From NCBI GenBank assembly GCA_963712905.1, contig CAVQJU010000007.1, positions 248,001 to 312,000 of the forward strand: a stretch of 64,000 nt of DNA, given 5' to 3'. The notes beneath the pieces were generated by a model. That model did not search any database. It was given only the letters and a program-made list of their open reading frames with translations, and was not told the DNA's origin. The position numbers and the translations under genes are program-made. How positions within the stretch are numbered: the stretch's first letter is position 1; each line of letters starts with the position of its first letter. This document shows, in pieces, positions 29,058 to 36,896 of this stretch. The stretch is from CAVQJU01 sp963712905. GTDB lineage: Bacteria > Acidobacteriota > Vicinamibacteria > Vicinamibacterales > CAVVIG01.

Positions 29058-29080
29058 CAGTCCAATCGCGAATTGGACTG
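29058..29080. promoter_or_regulatory. Perfect 9-bp-arm palindrome in a divergent promoter region
   Basis: CAGTCCAAT, then CGCGA, then ATTGGACTG: two exact nine-base arms separated by five bases. It sits 43 bases upstream of the winged-helix regulator start (minus strand) and about 115 bases upstream of the HExxH gene. The size and symmetry fit a dimeric regulator site. I saw no second copy in the window. The rest of the 178-base intergenic region (29016-29193) holds no other recognisable feature. Confidence 0.5.
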
Positions 29081-29193
29081 CTGCCAGCAGGTGACGCGGG
29101 CGTGCTGCCGCGACGGCGGTCGGACAAGAACACCATTGCCATCATAGAGATAGCGCGTTACCAACGTTTCACCTGCGGTGCACCCGCGCGTCA

Positions 29194-29814
29194 TTGAGGT
29201 ACCTCCGATCGGGGGCCATATTGGCCTGCATGACGATCCTGATGACGGCTCTCGTGGTGGCGAACCTGCAACTTGTCGTACGCATCTACGATTCAGTCGG
29301 CGTCTCTCCCGCCGAACTGGATCGCGCACGCGCCAGCGCCGGCGCGATTCTGGCCAGCGTCGGCGTCGAGCCGATCTGGCACCCGTGCCACGTCTCGACG
29401 TGCACCGGCCCCGTGAAGCCGCACGAGATCGCGATCAGGGTCGTGCGCTCCGGCCCGCAGAGCGAAAAAGACTCGCTCGGGTTCTCCGTGATCGACGTGC
29501 CGCGGCACGCGGGGTCGCTCGGCACGATCTACGAGGATCGCGTGGGAGATCTGGCGGCGCAGGCAGGCGTGGACGATGGCGAGCTGCTCGGCCGCGCCAT
29601 GGCGCACGAGATCGGCCACATGTTGATCGGGACGCCGTCGCACGCCCGGTTCGGGCTGATGCGGGCGGTGTGGGCGAGCGGTGAGCTGCGCCGCGGCCGG
29701 CCGCTCGATTGGATGTTCTCGTCGAAGGAAGGCTCGGAGCTGCGCCGCCGGCTCATGGCGCGAACGCTGGCGCCGGCGGTGCCGGAGTCCGTGGTGGCGT
29801 CCGCACTCCGGTAG
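29194..29814 (+). CDS. Putative zinc metallopeptidase-like protein with HEIGHML motif
   Basis: Up to 206 residues from a TTG; an ATG at 29230 gives 194 residues and may be the true start. The N-terminus (MTILMTALVVANLQLVV) is hydrophobic and could be a signal peptide or anchor. The middle has WHPCHVSTCTGPVKP with two cysteines that may form a disulfide, and the core motif AMAHEIGHMLIGTPSHARFGLM contains HExxH followed by a further His, as in zincin metallopeptidases. No family name can be assigned. The arrangement is like small acidobacterial proteins annotated as hypothetical. The TAG stop is supplied by a palindromic repeat. Confidence 0.7.
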   Translation: MRYLRSGAILACMTILMTALVVANLQLVVRIYDSVGVSPAELDRARASAGAILASVGVEPIWHPCHVSTCTGPVKPHEIAIRVVRSGPQSEKDSLGFSVIDVPRHAGSLGTIYEDRVGDLAAQAGVDDGELLGRAMAHEIGHMLIGTPSHARFGLMRAVWASGELRRGRPLDWMFSSKEGSELRRRLMARTLAPAVPESVVASALR

Positions 29815-29862
29815 CGTCCGCCTTCAGGCGGACGTCCGCGGCCGGCTGAAGCCGGCCGCTAC
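29812..29862. repeat. Bipartite palindromic element (GTAG...CTAC) between convergent genes
   Basis: Two hairpins, GTCCGCCTTCAGGCGGAC (29816-29833) and GGCCGGCTGAAGCCGGCC (29840-29857), are bounded by TAGC on the left and GCTAC on the right, so the whole element is itself roughly symmetric. The left TAG is the stop codon of the HExxH gene. The convergent permease gene ends 14 bases to the right. Confidence 0.85.
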
Positions 29863-29875
29863 GCCATCAAAAACA

Positions 29876-31429
29876 CTAGTGCCCGTCGTTCGACTCTGTA
29901 GTCCAGCTGGCCGTGAAGAACACCACCGCCATCACGGCGTATGCGAACGCAAACGGCCACGCGGGTGAGAGCTTCAGCACGGTGTCGGCGTCGGTCCACT
30001 GATACGAATGCATGATGCCGGTCGCGGAGATGACGGCCGCGACCGCGCACCAGGCAGCCGCCACCGTCCACTTGCGCTCGATGACCCCCACGACGGCGGC
30101 TGACAGGAGCATCGACGTGAAAAGAAAGCCCTGCTCGAGCGAGAACACGCCGTGGATCCACGTGTCGCTCTTCTGGAACTCGCCGATGAGCGCCTCGGTG
30201 AACGGCCGGGCCGGCGTGCCCATGCCGGCGGCTTTGAGGCCGTTCTTGGCCATCAGCGCCGCCCACGCGCCGATGCCGGGCAGCAGGCCGACGACCACCG
30301 CGGGGGCGTGCTCGCGCGGCGTCGCCTGGAACGCCTGCGCGCTGATCACGATGCCGATCCAGAGCACGATGGCCATGCCGGCGTCGATCGGCACGGCCCA
30401 CGAAATCCACGCCAGCGTGCCGGTGACGCAGATGATCGTGATGAACGCGCCGTTCATCACGGAATAGCCCGCGCGGGCACCCATGGCTTTCCACCCGGGA
30501 TGACCGATATAGATGGTCGTTGGAAACGCGGATCCGAACAGCGCCGCTGCGATGCTGCCCAGGCCGTTGATCGTCAGCGACGGGCGCGTTTCGTAGGAGT
30601 CGCCCGCTGCTTCAGCCGACTCGATGTTCTGCAGCGAGCCCAGCACGTTGAAGAGGCCCATCGCGACGATCACGGACAGATACGAGAGTAGATGCCCGCC
30701 GCCGAGCGCGGCGATGATGTCGCCGACGACGGGAACGGGCAGGTGGAAGGCCGGGGGCGGCGGCGTATCGCCGGCCGGCGCGATGCCGACGGCCCACGAG
30801 AGCGCCGTTCCGAGCGCGATTGCGACGAGCCCGCCCGGCAGGTGTCCCTTGAACCTTACCCGGCCGAAATACGTCAGCACCACGACGCCGAACGTCGTCA
30901 GGCCGACGATGGGACGGGCGAAGGCGCGAAAGAGAAACCCGAACGAGATGAAGCCGATCGCGATCCCGGAGAGCGTGGACAGCAGCGCGGCACGGGGCGT
31001 CGCCTTGCGCGCGCGTTCGGCGAAGGGCGCGGCAGCCAGTTCGATGATTCCCGAGGCGAGCGTCGCGACGAGGCCCGCCTGCCACGCGATGCGCGAGGGA
31101 TCCGCGGCGCCGGCCGCCACGGCCAGCGCCTTCGCGGGCAGCATGATGAGGAACACGTGGGCGATGAGCGATACCGTGTTGATGCCGTACGGCAGGGCGC
31201 AGACGTCGGTGCGGCCCGTGCGCTCGGCCAGGCGGCGGGCCTGTAGCGAGTAGAAAACGTTGCCGACGAGAATCGACACGGCGGCGCCAGGGAGCACGCG
31301 GCCGTAGACGAGATCCGCCGGGAACCCCAGGACGAACCGGCACAGGGTGTCGATGAGGAGCAGCTGGACGAGGTTATCGAGCGCAAGCCCGAAGAAACCG
31401 TCGATGTCGCCGCGGGAGATCCATCGCAT
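29876..31429 (-). CDS. NCS2-type (xanthine/uracil/vitamin C) permease-like membrane protein
   Basis: 517 residues with 12-14 hydrophobic segments. The N-terminal GDIDGFFGLALDNLVQLLLI, CALPYGINTVSLIAHVFLIMLP and the central FGSAFPTTIYIGHPGWKAMGARAGYSVMNG resemble the NCS2/AzgA-like group, where such Asp/Glu and Gly-rich segments line the substrate site. It would import a nucleobase or related compound by proton symport, but substrate cannot be assigned. It is divergent from the oligopeptidase gene with a 44-base gap and convergent with the HExxH gene. The start codon ATG (MRWISRGD) is the only plausible one. Confidence 0.75.
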   Translation of the reverse strand: MRWISRGDIDGFFGLALDNLVQLLLIDTLCRFVLGFPADLVYGRVLPGAAVSILVGNVFYSLQARRLAERTGRTDVCALPYGINTVSLIAHVFLIMLPAKALAVAAGAADPSRIAWQAGLVATLASGIIELAAAPFAERARKATPRAALLSTLSGIAIGFISFGFLFRAFARPIVGLTTFGVVVLTYFGRVRFKGHLPGGLVAIALGTALSWAVGIAPAGDTPPPPAFHLPVPVVGDIIAALGGGHLLSYLSVIVAMGLFNVLGSLQNIESAEAAGDSYETRPSLTINGLGSIAAALFGSAFPTTIYIGHPGWKAMGARAGYSVMNGAFITIICVTGTLAWISWAVPIDAGMAIVLWIGIVISAQAFQATPREHAPAVVVGLLPGIGAWAALMAKNGLKAAGMGTPARPFTEALIGEFQKSDTWIHGVFSLEQGFLFTSMLLSAAVVGVIERKWTVAAAWCAVAAVISATGIMHSYQWTDADTVLKLSPAWPFAFAYAVMAVVFFTASWTTESNDGH

Positions 31430-31460
31430 CGTGTGGGGAGAATAGCCCAGATGACCGTCG

Positions 31461-31466
31461 TAGAAT
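31461..31466 (+). promoter_or_regulatory. Candidate -10 element giving a leaderless transcript for the oligopeptidase
   Basis: TAGAAT lies seven bases before the ATG at 31474, so transcription would start at or next to the start codon. No Shine-Dalgarno sequence is present in the gap. The cytochrome gene at 33396 shows the same arrangement (TAGACT at 33384-33389, six bases before its ATG). Confidence 0.45.
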
Positions 31467-31473
31467 AGCGGCT

Positions 31474-33381
31474 ATGACCTCAAAGTCCCGTTCAGGAGCA
31501 CGTCGGTTCATCTCCGGTCCGGTGGGCGCCGCGCTGGGTCTCTCCGCGTGTCTGGCAATCGCCGTAAGCGCCCAGGAGCGTGATCGGTCGAAGATCCCGG
31601 ACTCGCTCAAATGGAATCTCGCGGACATCTACGCGTCGGACACGGCGTGGCGCGGAGCCAAGGAAGCCTTCGCGGCGGAACTGCCCACGCTGGGACGATT
31701 CAAGGGACGGCTGGCGGCGAACGCGGGCTCGCTGGCCGATGGTCTGGACCGCCTCTTCGCCCTCGACAAGGAGCTGTCGCGGCTCTTCGTCTACGCGAGT
31801 ATGGAAGCAGACCAGGACACGCGGGACAGCCAGCGGGAGGGCATGCGGCAGGAGATGACGCAGCTGGCCGCGACGTTTGGCGCGCAGGCCGCCTACATCG
31901 AACCGGAGGTCCTGAAGGCGGGGAAGGCGGCGGTCGAGCGGTTCCTTGCCTCGGAGCCGCGTCTGAAGGTGTACCGCGTCTACCTCGAAGACATCCTGCG
32001 CCGTGAGGCCCACACGCTCACCGATAACGAAGAGAAGCTTCTCGCGGACGCCGGCCCGCTGGCCCAGGGGCCATCGGGCACGTACAACATCCTGTCGAAC
32101 GCGGACTTCCCGTATCCGTCCGTGACGCTGAGCGACGGACGATCGGTGAAACTCGACCAGGCCTCGTACAACGACCTGCGCGCGTTGCCGAACCGCTCGG
32201 ATCGCGAGAAGGTCATGGCGGCGTTCTTCGGCGCGCTCGGCGGCTTCAGCCGCACGTTCGGCACGACGATGAACGCGGAAGTGCAGAAGGTGGCGTTCTA
32301 TACCAAGGCGCGCAAGTACGATTCGTCGCTGGCGCAGGCCCTGGACGGCCCCAACATTCCGGCTTCCGTCTACACGCGGCTGATCGACGGGGTAAACAAG
32401 AACCTGCCCGCGTTTCACCGGTATTTGAAGCTCCGGCAGAAAATGATGGGCGTCGATCAGCTGCACTACTACGACCTGTATGCGCCGCTCGTCTCGTCGG
32501 TGAAGCTCGAATACACACCGCAGGAAGCGCAGAAGCTCGTGCTCGGCGCCGTCGCGCCGCTCGGCTCGGAGTACGCGTCGGTGATCCAGCGCGCGTTCCG
32601 CGATCGATGGATCGACCTGCTGCCGAACGACGGCAAGCGATCGGGCGCGTACTCGAACGGCGGCGCGTACGACGTCCACCCGTACATGCTGATCAATTTC
32701 AACGGCAAGTACAACGATGTCAGCACGCTGGCCCACGAGCTGGGCCACACGATGCAGAGCTACTTCTCCAACAAGACGCAGCCGTACCCGATGGCGAGCT
32801 ACCCGATCTTCGTCGCCGAAGTCGCCTCGACGTTCAACGAGTCGCTGCTGAACGACTTCATGCTCAAGGAAATCAAGGACGACGCGGCGCGGCTGTCGCT
32901 CCTCGGCAGCTACCTCGAGAACATCAAGGGCACGGTCTTCCGCCAGACCCAGTTCGCGGAGTTCGAGCTCCGCATGCATGAGATGTCGCAGAAGGGGGAG
33001 CCGCTCACGGGCGCGTCGCTCGCGAAGCTCTACATGGACATCACGAAGCGCTACTACGGGCACGATCAGAAAATCTGCATCGTGGACGATTACGTCGCGC
33101 ACGAGTGGAGCTTCATCCCGCACTTCTACCGCGACTTCTACGTCTTCCAGTACGCGACGTCCTTTACGGCGTCCGAGGCGCTCGCCGCCAAGGTCAAGTC
33201 GGGCGACGCCGACGCGACCCGGCGCTACCTGGCGTTTCTGAACGCGGGCGGCTCGAAGTATCCGATCGACCTGCTGAAGGACGCGGGCGTCGACATGACG
33301 ACCGACGAGCCCCTCGATCTCACCGTCAGGCAGATGAACCGCGTGATGGACGAAATGGAACGGATCCTGGCCAGACGCTGA
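31474..33381 (+). CDS. pepF: Oligoendopeptidase F (M3 family), with signal peptide
   Basis: 635 residues. The N-terminal ISGPVGAALGLSACLAIAVSA is a likely export signal, which is unusual for a family often cytoplasmic but frequent in Acidobacteriota. The body has the M3B order: SLKWNLADIYASDTAW, helical N-domain, VDQLHYYDLYAPLV, and the catalytic motif LAHELGHTMQSYFSN (HExxH-type, here HELGH) with the downstream Glu in FVAEVASTFNESLL. The C-terminal FYRDFYVFQYATSFTASEALA matches the family. It cleaves short peptides with zinc. No Shine-Dalgarno is visible; a leaderless start is likely. Confidence 0.95.
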   Translation: MTSKSRSGARRFISGPVGAALGLSACLAIAVSAQERDRSKIPDSLKWNLADIYASDTAWRGAKEAFAAELPTLGRFKGRLAANAGSLADGLDRLFALDKELSRLFVYASMEADQDTRDSQREGMRQEMTQLAATFGAQAAYIEPEVLKAGKAAVERFLASEPRLKVYRVYLEDILRREAHTLTDNEEKLLADAGPLAQGPSGTYNILSNADFPYPSVTLSDGRSVKLDQASYNDLRALPNRSDREKVMAAFFGALGGFSRTFGTTMNAEVQKVAFYTKARKYDSSLAQALDGPNIPASVYTRLIDGVNKNLPAFHRYLKLRQKMMGVDQLHYYDLYAPLVSSVKLEYTPQEAQKLVLGAVAPLGSEYASVIQRAFRDRWIDLLPNDGKRSGAYSNGGAYDVHPYMLINFNGKYNDVSTLAHELGHTMQSYFSNKTQPYPMASYPIFVAEVASTFNESLLNDFMLKEIKDDAARLSLLGSYLENIKGTVFRQTQFAEFELRMHEMSQKGEPLTGASLAKLYMDITKRYYGHDQKICIVDDYVAHEWSFIPHFYRDFYVFQYATSFTASEALAAKVKSGDADATRRYLAFLNAGGSKYPIDLLKDAGVDMTTDEPLDLTVRQMNRVMDEMERILARR

Positions 33382-33395
33382 GGTAGACTCCCCGC

Positions 33396-34223
33396 ATGCG
33401 TGCAAGGCTCGCGTGTACGATCGGCGCGATTCTGGCCCTGGCCACGCTCGGCCTGAGCGCTCAAGTGCGTCCGCCGATCACGGCGACCGACCCGCAGTTC
33501 GATCAGGCGGCCGTCGCGCGGGGCTCGGCGCTCTTCGTCGGCCAGTGCGGCTTCTGCCACGGTTCGAATGCGAGGGGGGGCTCGTCCGGTCCCGGCCTCA
33601 CGCGGTCGGCGCTGGTCCAGGACGACGAGGCCGGAAAGCAGCTGGGGGCGTTTCTCCGCACCGGGCGCCCCGACAAGGGCATGCCGGCATTCGAGCTCGC
33701 ATCTGATCAGGTCGCGGACATCGCGACGTTTCTTCACGCGGCCATCTTTCTCAACGCCAATCGCCGACTTTACCAGGTGCTCGATATCCTCATCGGCGAT
33801 CCGAAAGCTGGCGAGGCGTATTTCTCCGGCGCCGGCAAGTGTGCGACGTGCCACTCGCCGACGGGCGATTTGAAGGGCGTCGGCGCGAAGTATGACGCCG
33901 TGACCCTGCAGGGGCGCATGCTCATGCCGCGCGGTGGACGAGGGGCCGGCCCTCCGCAGCCGGCCTACCTCGACAAGAACGCCATCAAGGCTTCCATCAC
34001 GCTGCCGTCGCGCCAGACCATCTCGGGCGTGCTCGTCCGGCTCACGGACTTCGACGTGACGCTCTACGACCCGCAGACCGGGCAGATCCGGTCATGGTTT
34101 CGCAACGGCGACGCTCCGAAGATCGAGATCGCCGACCCGCTGCAGGCCCATCTCGATCGACTACCCGTATGGACGGACGATGATATGCACAACATGACGG
34201 CCTATCTGGCGGGTCTCAAGTGA
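33396..34223 (+). CDS. Secreted diheme c-type cytochrome
   Basis: 275 residues with a signal peptide. The first heme motif is CGFCH (in FVGQCGFCHGSNARGG) and the second CATCH (in GAGKCATCHSPTGDLKG); each is followed by a possible Met axial ligand (GMPAFEL, RMLMPRGG). The C-terminal half from about residue 175 is beta-rich. The downstream quinoprotein gene overlaps it by one base (TGATG). It is therefore probably the electron acceptor of that dehydrogenase, passing electrons to the respiratory chain in the periplasm. A TAGACT -10-like sequence lies six bases before the ATG. Confidence 0.9.
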   Translation: MRARLACTIGAILALATLGLSAQVRPPITATDPQFDQAAVARGSALFVGQCGFCHGSNARGGSSGPGLTRSALVQDDEAGKQLGAFLRTGRPDKGMPAFELASDQVADIATFLHAAIFLNANRRLYQVLDILIGDPKAGEAYFSGAGKCATCHSPTGDLKGVGAKYDAVTLQGRMLMPRGGRGAGPPQPAYLDKNAIKASITLPSRQTISGVLVRLTDFDVTLYDPQTGQIRSWFRNGDAPKIEIADPLQAHLDRLPVWTDDDMHNMTAYLAGLK

Positions 34224-35896
34224 TGAGCACACGCGCGTGGATCTGGATGTTTGGCGCCCTGGCGCTGCTGGCGCCAGCCGCGCTCGTCGCACAACAGGGA
34301 GCGGCCCTCGATCCGGCGACGTTGCTCAAGGCGCCGACCGACTCCTGGCCGACGTATCACGGCGACTACTCCGGGCGCCGCTACAGCCCGCTCACGCAGA
34401 TCAACGGCGACAACGTGAAGAACCTGCAGCTCGCCTGGGTGTACCGGCTGAACACCTCGCAGGCGCTCGCGCAGATCGGGGGCGAAGGCCCCGACGTGCC
34501 TCCGGCCGCGGCCAACGGGTTCGGCCCCCCGACGATCAAGGCCACGCCGCTGATGGTCAACGGCACGCTGTACTTCTCGTCGCCTGACCACGTGTGGGCC
34601 GTGGATGCGCGCACAGGACGTGAAATCTGGCACTACTTCTGGAAGACGCGCGGGGGGATTCACATCGGCAACCGCGGCGTCGGCATGTACGGGAACTGGA
34701 TCTACTTCCTCACGCCGGACAACTACTTCGTCTCGCTCGACGCGATGACGGGGAAGGAACGCTGGCACCACGAGATCGCCAACGTCAAGCGCGAGTATTT
34801 TTCGACCAGCGCCCCGATCATCGTCGGTAAGCAGGTGCTGATCGGCGTCGGCGGGGATTCGCTGGACGTGCCGGGCTATCTCGAGTCGCGCGACCCGGAG
34901 AGCGGCCAGGTGGTGTGGCGCTGGTACACGACGCCGCGGCCGGGCCAGCCGGGCGCCGAGAGCTGGCCCACGGCCGACGCGATGGTCAACGGCGGCGGGA
35001 TGCCGTGGCTGCCGGGCACCTACGACCCGGAGCTCAACCTGTATTACATCGGTACCGGAAACCCGCAGCCCGTCCTCGCGGGCAAGAGCCGCCCCGGCGA
35101 CAACCTGTGGACGTGCTCGATCGTGGCGCTGAACCCCGATACGGGGAAGCTCGTGTGGTACTACCAGGTATCGCCGCACGACACGCACGACTGGGACGCT
35201 GCCCAGACGCCCGTGCTCATCGACGGCGTGATCGACGGGAAGCCGCGGAAGCTCGTCGCACAGGCGAATCGCAACGGTCATTTCTTCCTGCTCGACCGGA
35301 CCAACGGCAAGCACGTCCTGACGACGACGCACATCGACTCGCTGAACTGGTCCAAGGGGTTGAATGCGAACGGCCAGCCGATTCCGAACCCCGACAAGGA
35401 GGCGTCGATTCCGGGCACGCTGGTGTCGCCTGACACCAACGGCGCGACGAACTGGCCGCCGCCGAGCTTCAGCCCGGACACCGGGCTGTTCTACGTCGGC
35501 GTGACGCAGTCGTTCAGCGTCTTCTATCTCACGGACACGAACGAGAACCAGGAAGGCTGGGCGGCCGCCGAGCGCAACGTCGGCAGCCTTGGCCGGTATC
35601 TCAAGGCGATCGACTACAAGACGGGCAAGGTCAGATGGAGCCGGCCGCTCGCCATGAATGCGGGCGGCGCCGGCGGTGCGCCCATGGGTCTGCTGAGCAC
35701 GGCGGGGAAGCTGCTCTTCGGCAACGACGGCGGCGGCAACTTCGTGGCCTACGATCCGGCAACCGGCAAGCCACTCTGGCACGCGGGTCTCGGCGTGAAC
35801 AGCAGCAACGGTCCGGAGACGTATCTGCTCGACGGCCGCCAGTACGTCGTCGTCGGCGCCGGCGACACGTTGTACGCGTTTACGCTACCCAGGTAG
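34223..35896 (+). CDS. PQQ-dependent-dehydrogenase-like quinoprotein (eight-bladed beta-propeller)
   Basis: About 557 residues, with a signal peptide ending near VAQ. Propeller blades carry the tryptophan-docking repeats typical of quinoproteins (WPTYHGDYSGRRYSPLTQIN, VWAVDARTGREIW, YFVSLDAMTGKERW, VAYDPATGKPLW). The segment SPHDTHDWDAAQTPVL corresponds to the catalytic D-W-D region. The vicinal Cys pair present in classical alcohol dehydrogenases before NRG is absent; here the sequence is GIHIGNRGVGMYG. The absence suggests an atypical quinoprotein. It overlaps the cytochrome gene by one base. No pqq biosynthesis gene is in the window. The TAG stop lies at the edge of a palindromic repeat. 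Confidence 0.88.
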   Translation: MSTRAWIWMFGALALLAPAALVAQQGAALDPATLLKAPTDSWPTYHGDYSGRRYSPLTQINGDNVKNLQLAWVYRLNTSQALAQIGGEGPDVPPAAANGFGPPTIKATPLMVNGTLYFSSPDHVWAVDARTGREIWHYFWKTRGGIHIGNRGVGMYGNWIYFLTPDNYFVSLDAMTGKERWHHEIANVKREYFSTSAPIIVGKQVLIGVGGDSLDVPGYLESRDPESGQVVWRWYTTPRPGQPGAESWPTADAMVNGGGMPWLPGTYDPELNLYYIGTGNPQPVLAGKSRPGDNLWTCSIVALNPDTGKLVWYYQVSPHDTHDWDAAQTPVLIDGVIDGKPRKLVAQANRNGHFFLLDRTNGKHVLTTTHIDSLNWSKGLNANGQPIPNPDKEASIPGTLVSPDTNGATNWPPPSFSPDTGLFYVGVTQSFSVFYLTDTNENQEGWAAAERNVGSLGRYLKAIDYKTGKVRWSRPLAMNAGGAGGAPMGLLSTAGKLLFGNDGGGNFVAYDPATGKPLWHAGLGVNSSNGPETYLLDGRQYVVVGAGDTLYAFTLPR

Positions 35897-35946
35897 GGCG
35901 GCCCTTTCAGGGCCGCCGGCAACGCGGGGCTGAAAGCCCCGCGCTA
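35893..35946. repeat. Bipartite palindromic element (GTAG...CTAC)
   Basis: GGCGGCCCTTTCAGGGCCGCC and GCGGGGCTGAAAGCCCCGC form two hairpins bounded by GTAG and GCTAC. The first TAG is the quinoprotein stop codon. The next gene starts 15 bases after the element, its AGGA Shine-Dalgarno sequence being just outside. Confidence 0.88.
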
Positions 35947-35960
35947 CTGCAGGAACTGTC

Positions 35961-36839
35961 ATGATCACACGTCGCGAATTCGGCAGACTGGCCCTGGCCT
36001 CACTGGCGTCTTCCCGCGCGCTGTCGGCGGCGGGAATCGACTCACGCGTTGCCGGCGTCCGCATCGGCGTGCAGTCCTACAGTTTTCGCGCGATGGCGCG
36101 CCCGGCCGGGGCCGCGGACTCCGTCGATGGAGTCATCGGCGCGATGATCCAATGCGGCCTCGGCGATGTCGAACTGTTCGCGCCGGACGTCGAGCCGCGA
36201 GGCACGCGCGAGCAACTCCGCGCGTGGCGGCTCGAGTCCGCCCTCGACCACTGTCGCGACGTGAAGCGCAGGTTCGACAAGGCCGGCATCACGATCTACG
36301 CGTACAACTACAGCCCGAACAGAACCTTCACCGACGAGGAGATCGACCGCGGCTTCGACATGGCCAGGGCGCTCGGCGCCGAGATCATCACATCGTCGAC
36401 GACGATCGACGTCGCGAAGAGAATTGCGCCGTTTGCCGAGAAGCACAAGATGATCGTCGCCCTGCACGGCCACTCGGCCGCCGATCAGCCGGGCGAGTTC
36501 GCTTCGCCCGAGAGCTTCGCTGAAGGAATGAAGCTGTCGAAGTATTTCAGGGTCAACCTCGATATCGGCCACTTCACGGCGGCAAACTTCGACGCGATGC
36601 AGTACCTGCGGCAACACCACGACCAGGTCACGAACCTGCACTTGAAGGATCGCAGGCACAATCAGGGCGACAACGTGCCGTGGGGGACCGGCGACACCCC
36701 GATTCGCGATGTGCTGCAGCTGCTCAAGCGTGAACGGTGGCCCATCCGAGCGTACATCGAGTACGAGCACAAAGGCGCCGGCACGCCGGTTGATGAAGTA
36801 AAGAAGTGCTATGCCTTCGTGAAAGAAGCGCTGGCCTGA
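35961..36839 (+). CDS. Sugar-phosphate isomerase/epimerase-like TIM-barrel protein (AP endonuclease 2 fold), Tat signal
   Basis: 292 residues. The N-terminus MITRREFGRLALASLAS is a twin-arginine-type signal, implying folded export. The TIM-barrel has IGVQSYSFRAM, the metal-site region ALHGHSAADQPGEF, NLDIGHFTAAN, NLHLKDRRH and the C-terminal AYIEYEHKGAGTPVDEVKKCYAFV, characteristic of secreted acidobacterial and planctomycetal isomerase-like proteins. The expected chemistry is isomerisation or epimerisation of a sugar derivative with a divalent metal; the actual substrate is unknown. The Shine-Dalgarno-like AGGA lies about seven bases before the ATG. Confidence 0.88.
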   Translation: MITRREFGRLALASLASSRALSAAGIDSRVAGVRIGVQSYSFRAMARPAGAADSVDGVIGAMIQCGLGDVELFAPDVEPRGTREQLRAWRLESALDHCRDVKRRFDKAGITIYAYNYSPNRTFTDEEIDRGFDMARALGAEIITSSTTIDVAKRIAPFAEKHKMIVALHGHSAADQPGEFASPESFAEGMKLSKYFRVNLDIGHFTAANFDAMQYLRQHHDQVTNLHLKDRRHNQGDNVPWGTGDTPIRDVLQLLKRERWPIRAYIEYEHKGAGTPVDEVKKCYAFVKEALA

Positions 36840-36896
36840 GCCCGGCCGGCCCCCGAAGGCCTGCAGTCCACCGGAAAATGCGCTAGTGTGGACGAC

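Noticed and set aside
29812..29862. Palindromic elements as ordinary rho-independent terminators
   Set aside because: They form strong hairpins but lack T-runs on either strand and occur inside coding regions too, so I list them as repeats and not as terminators.
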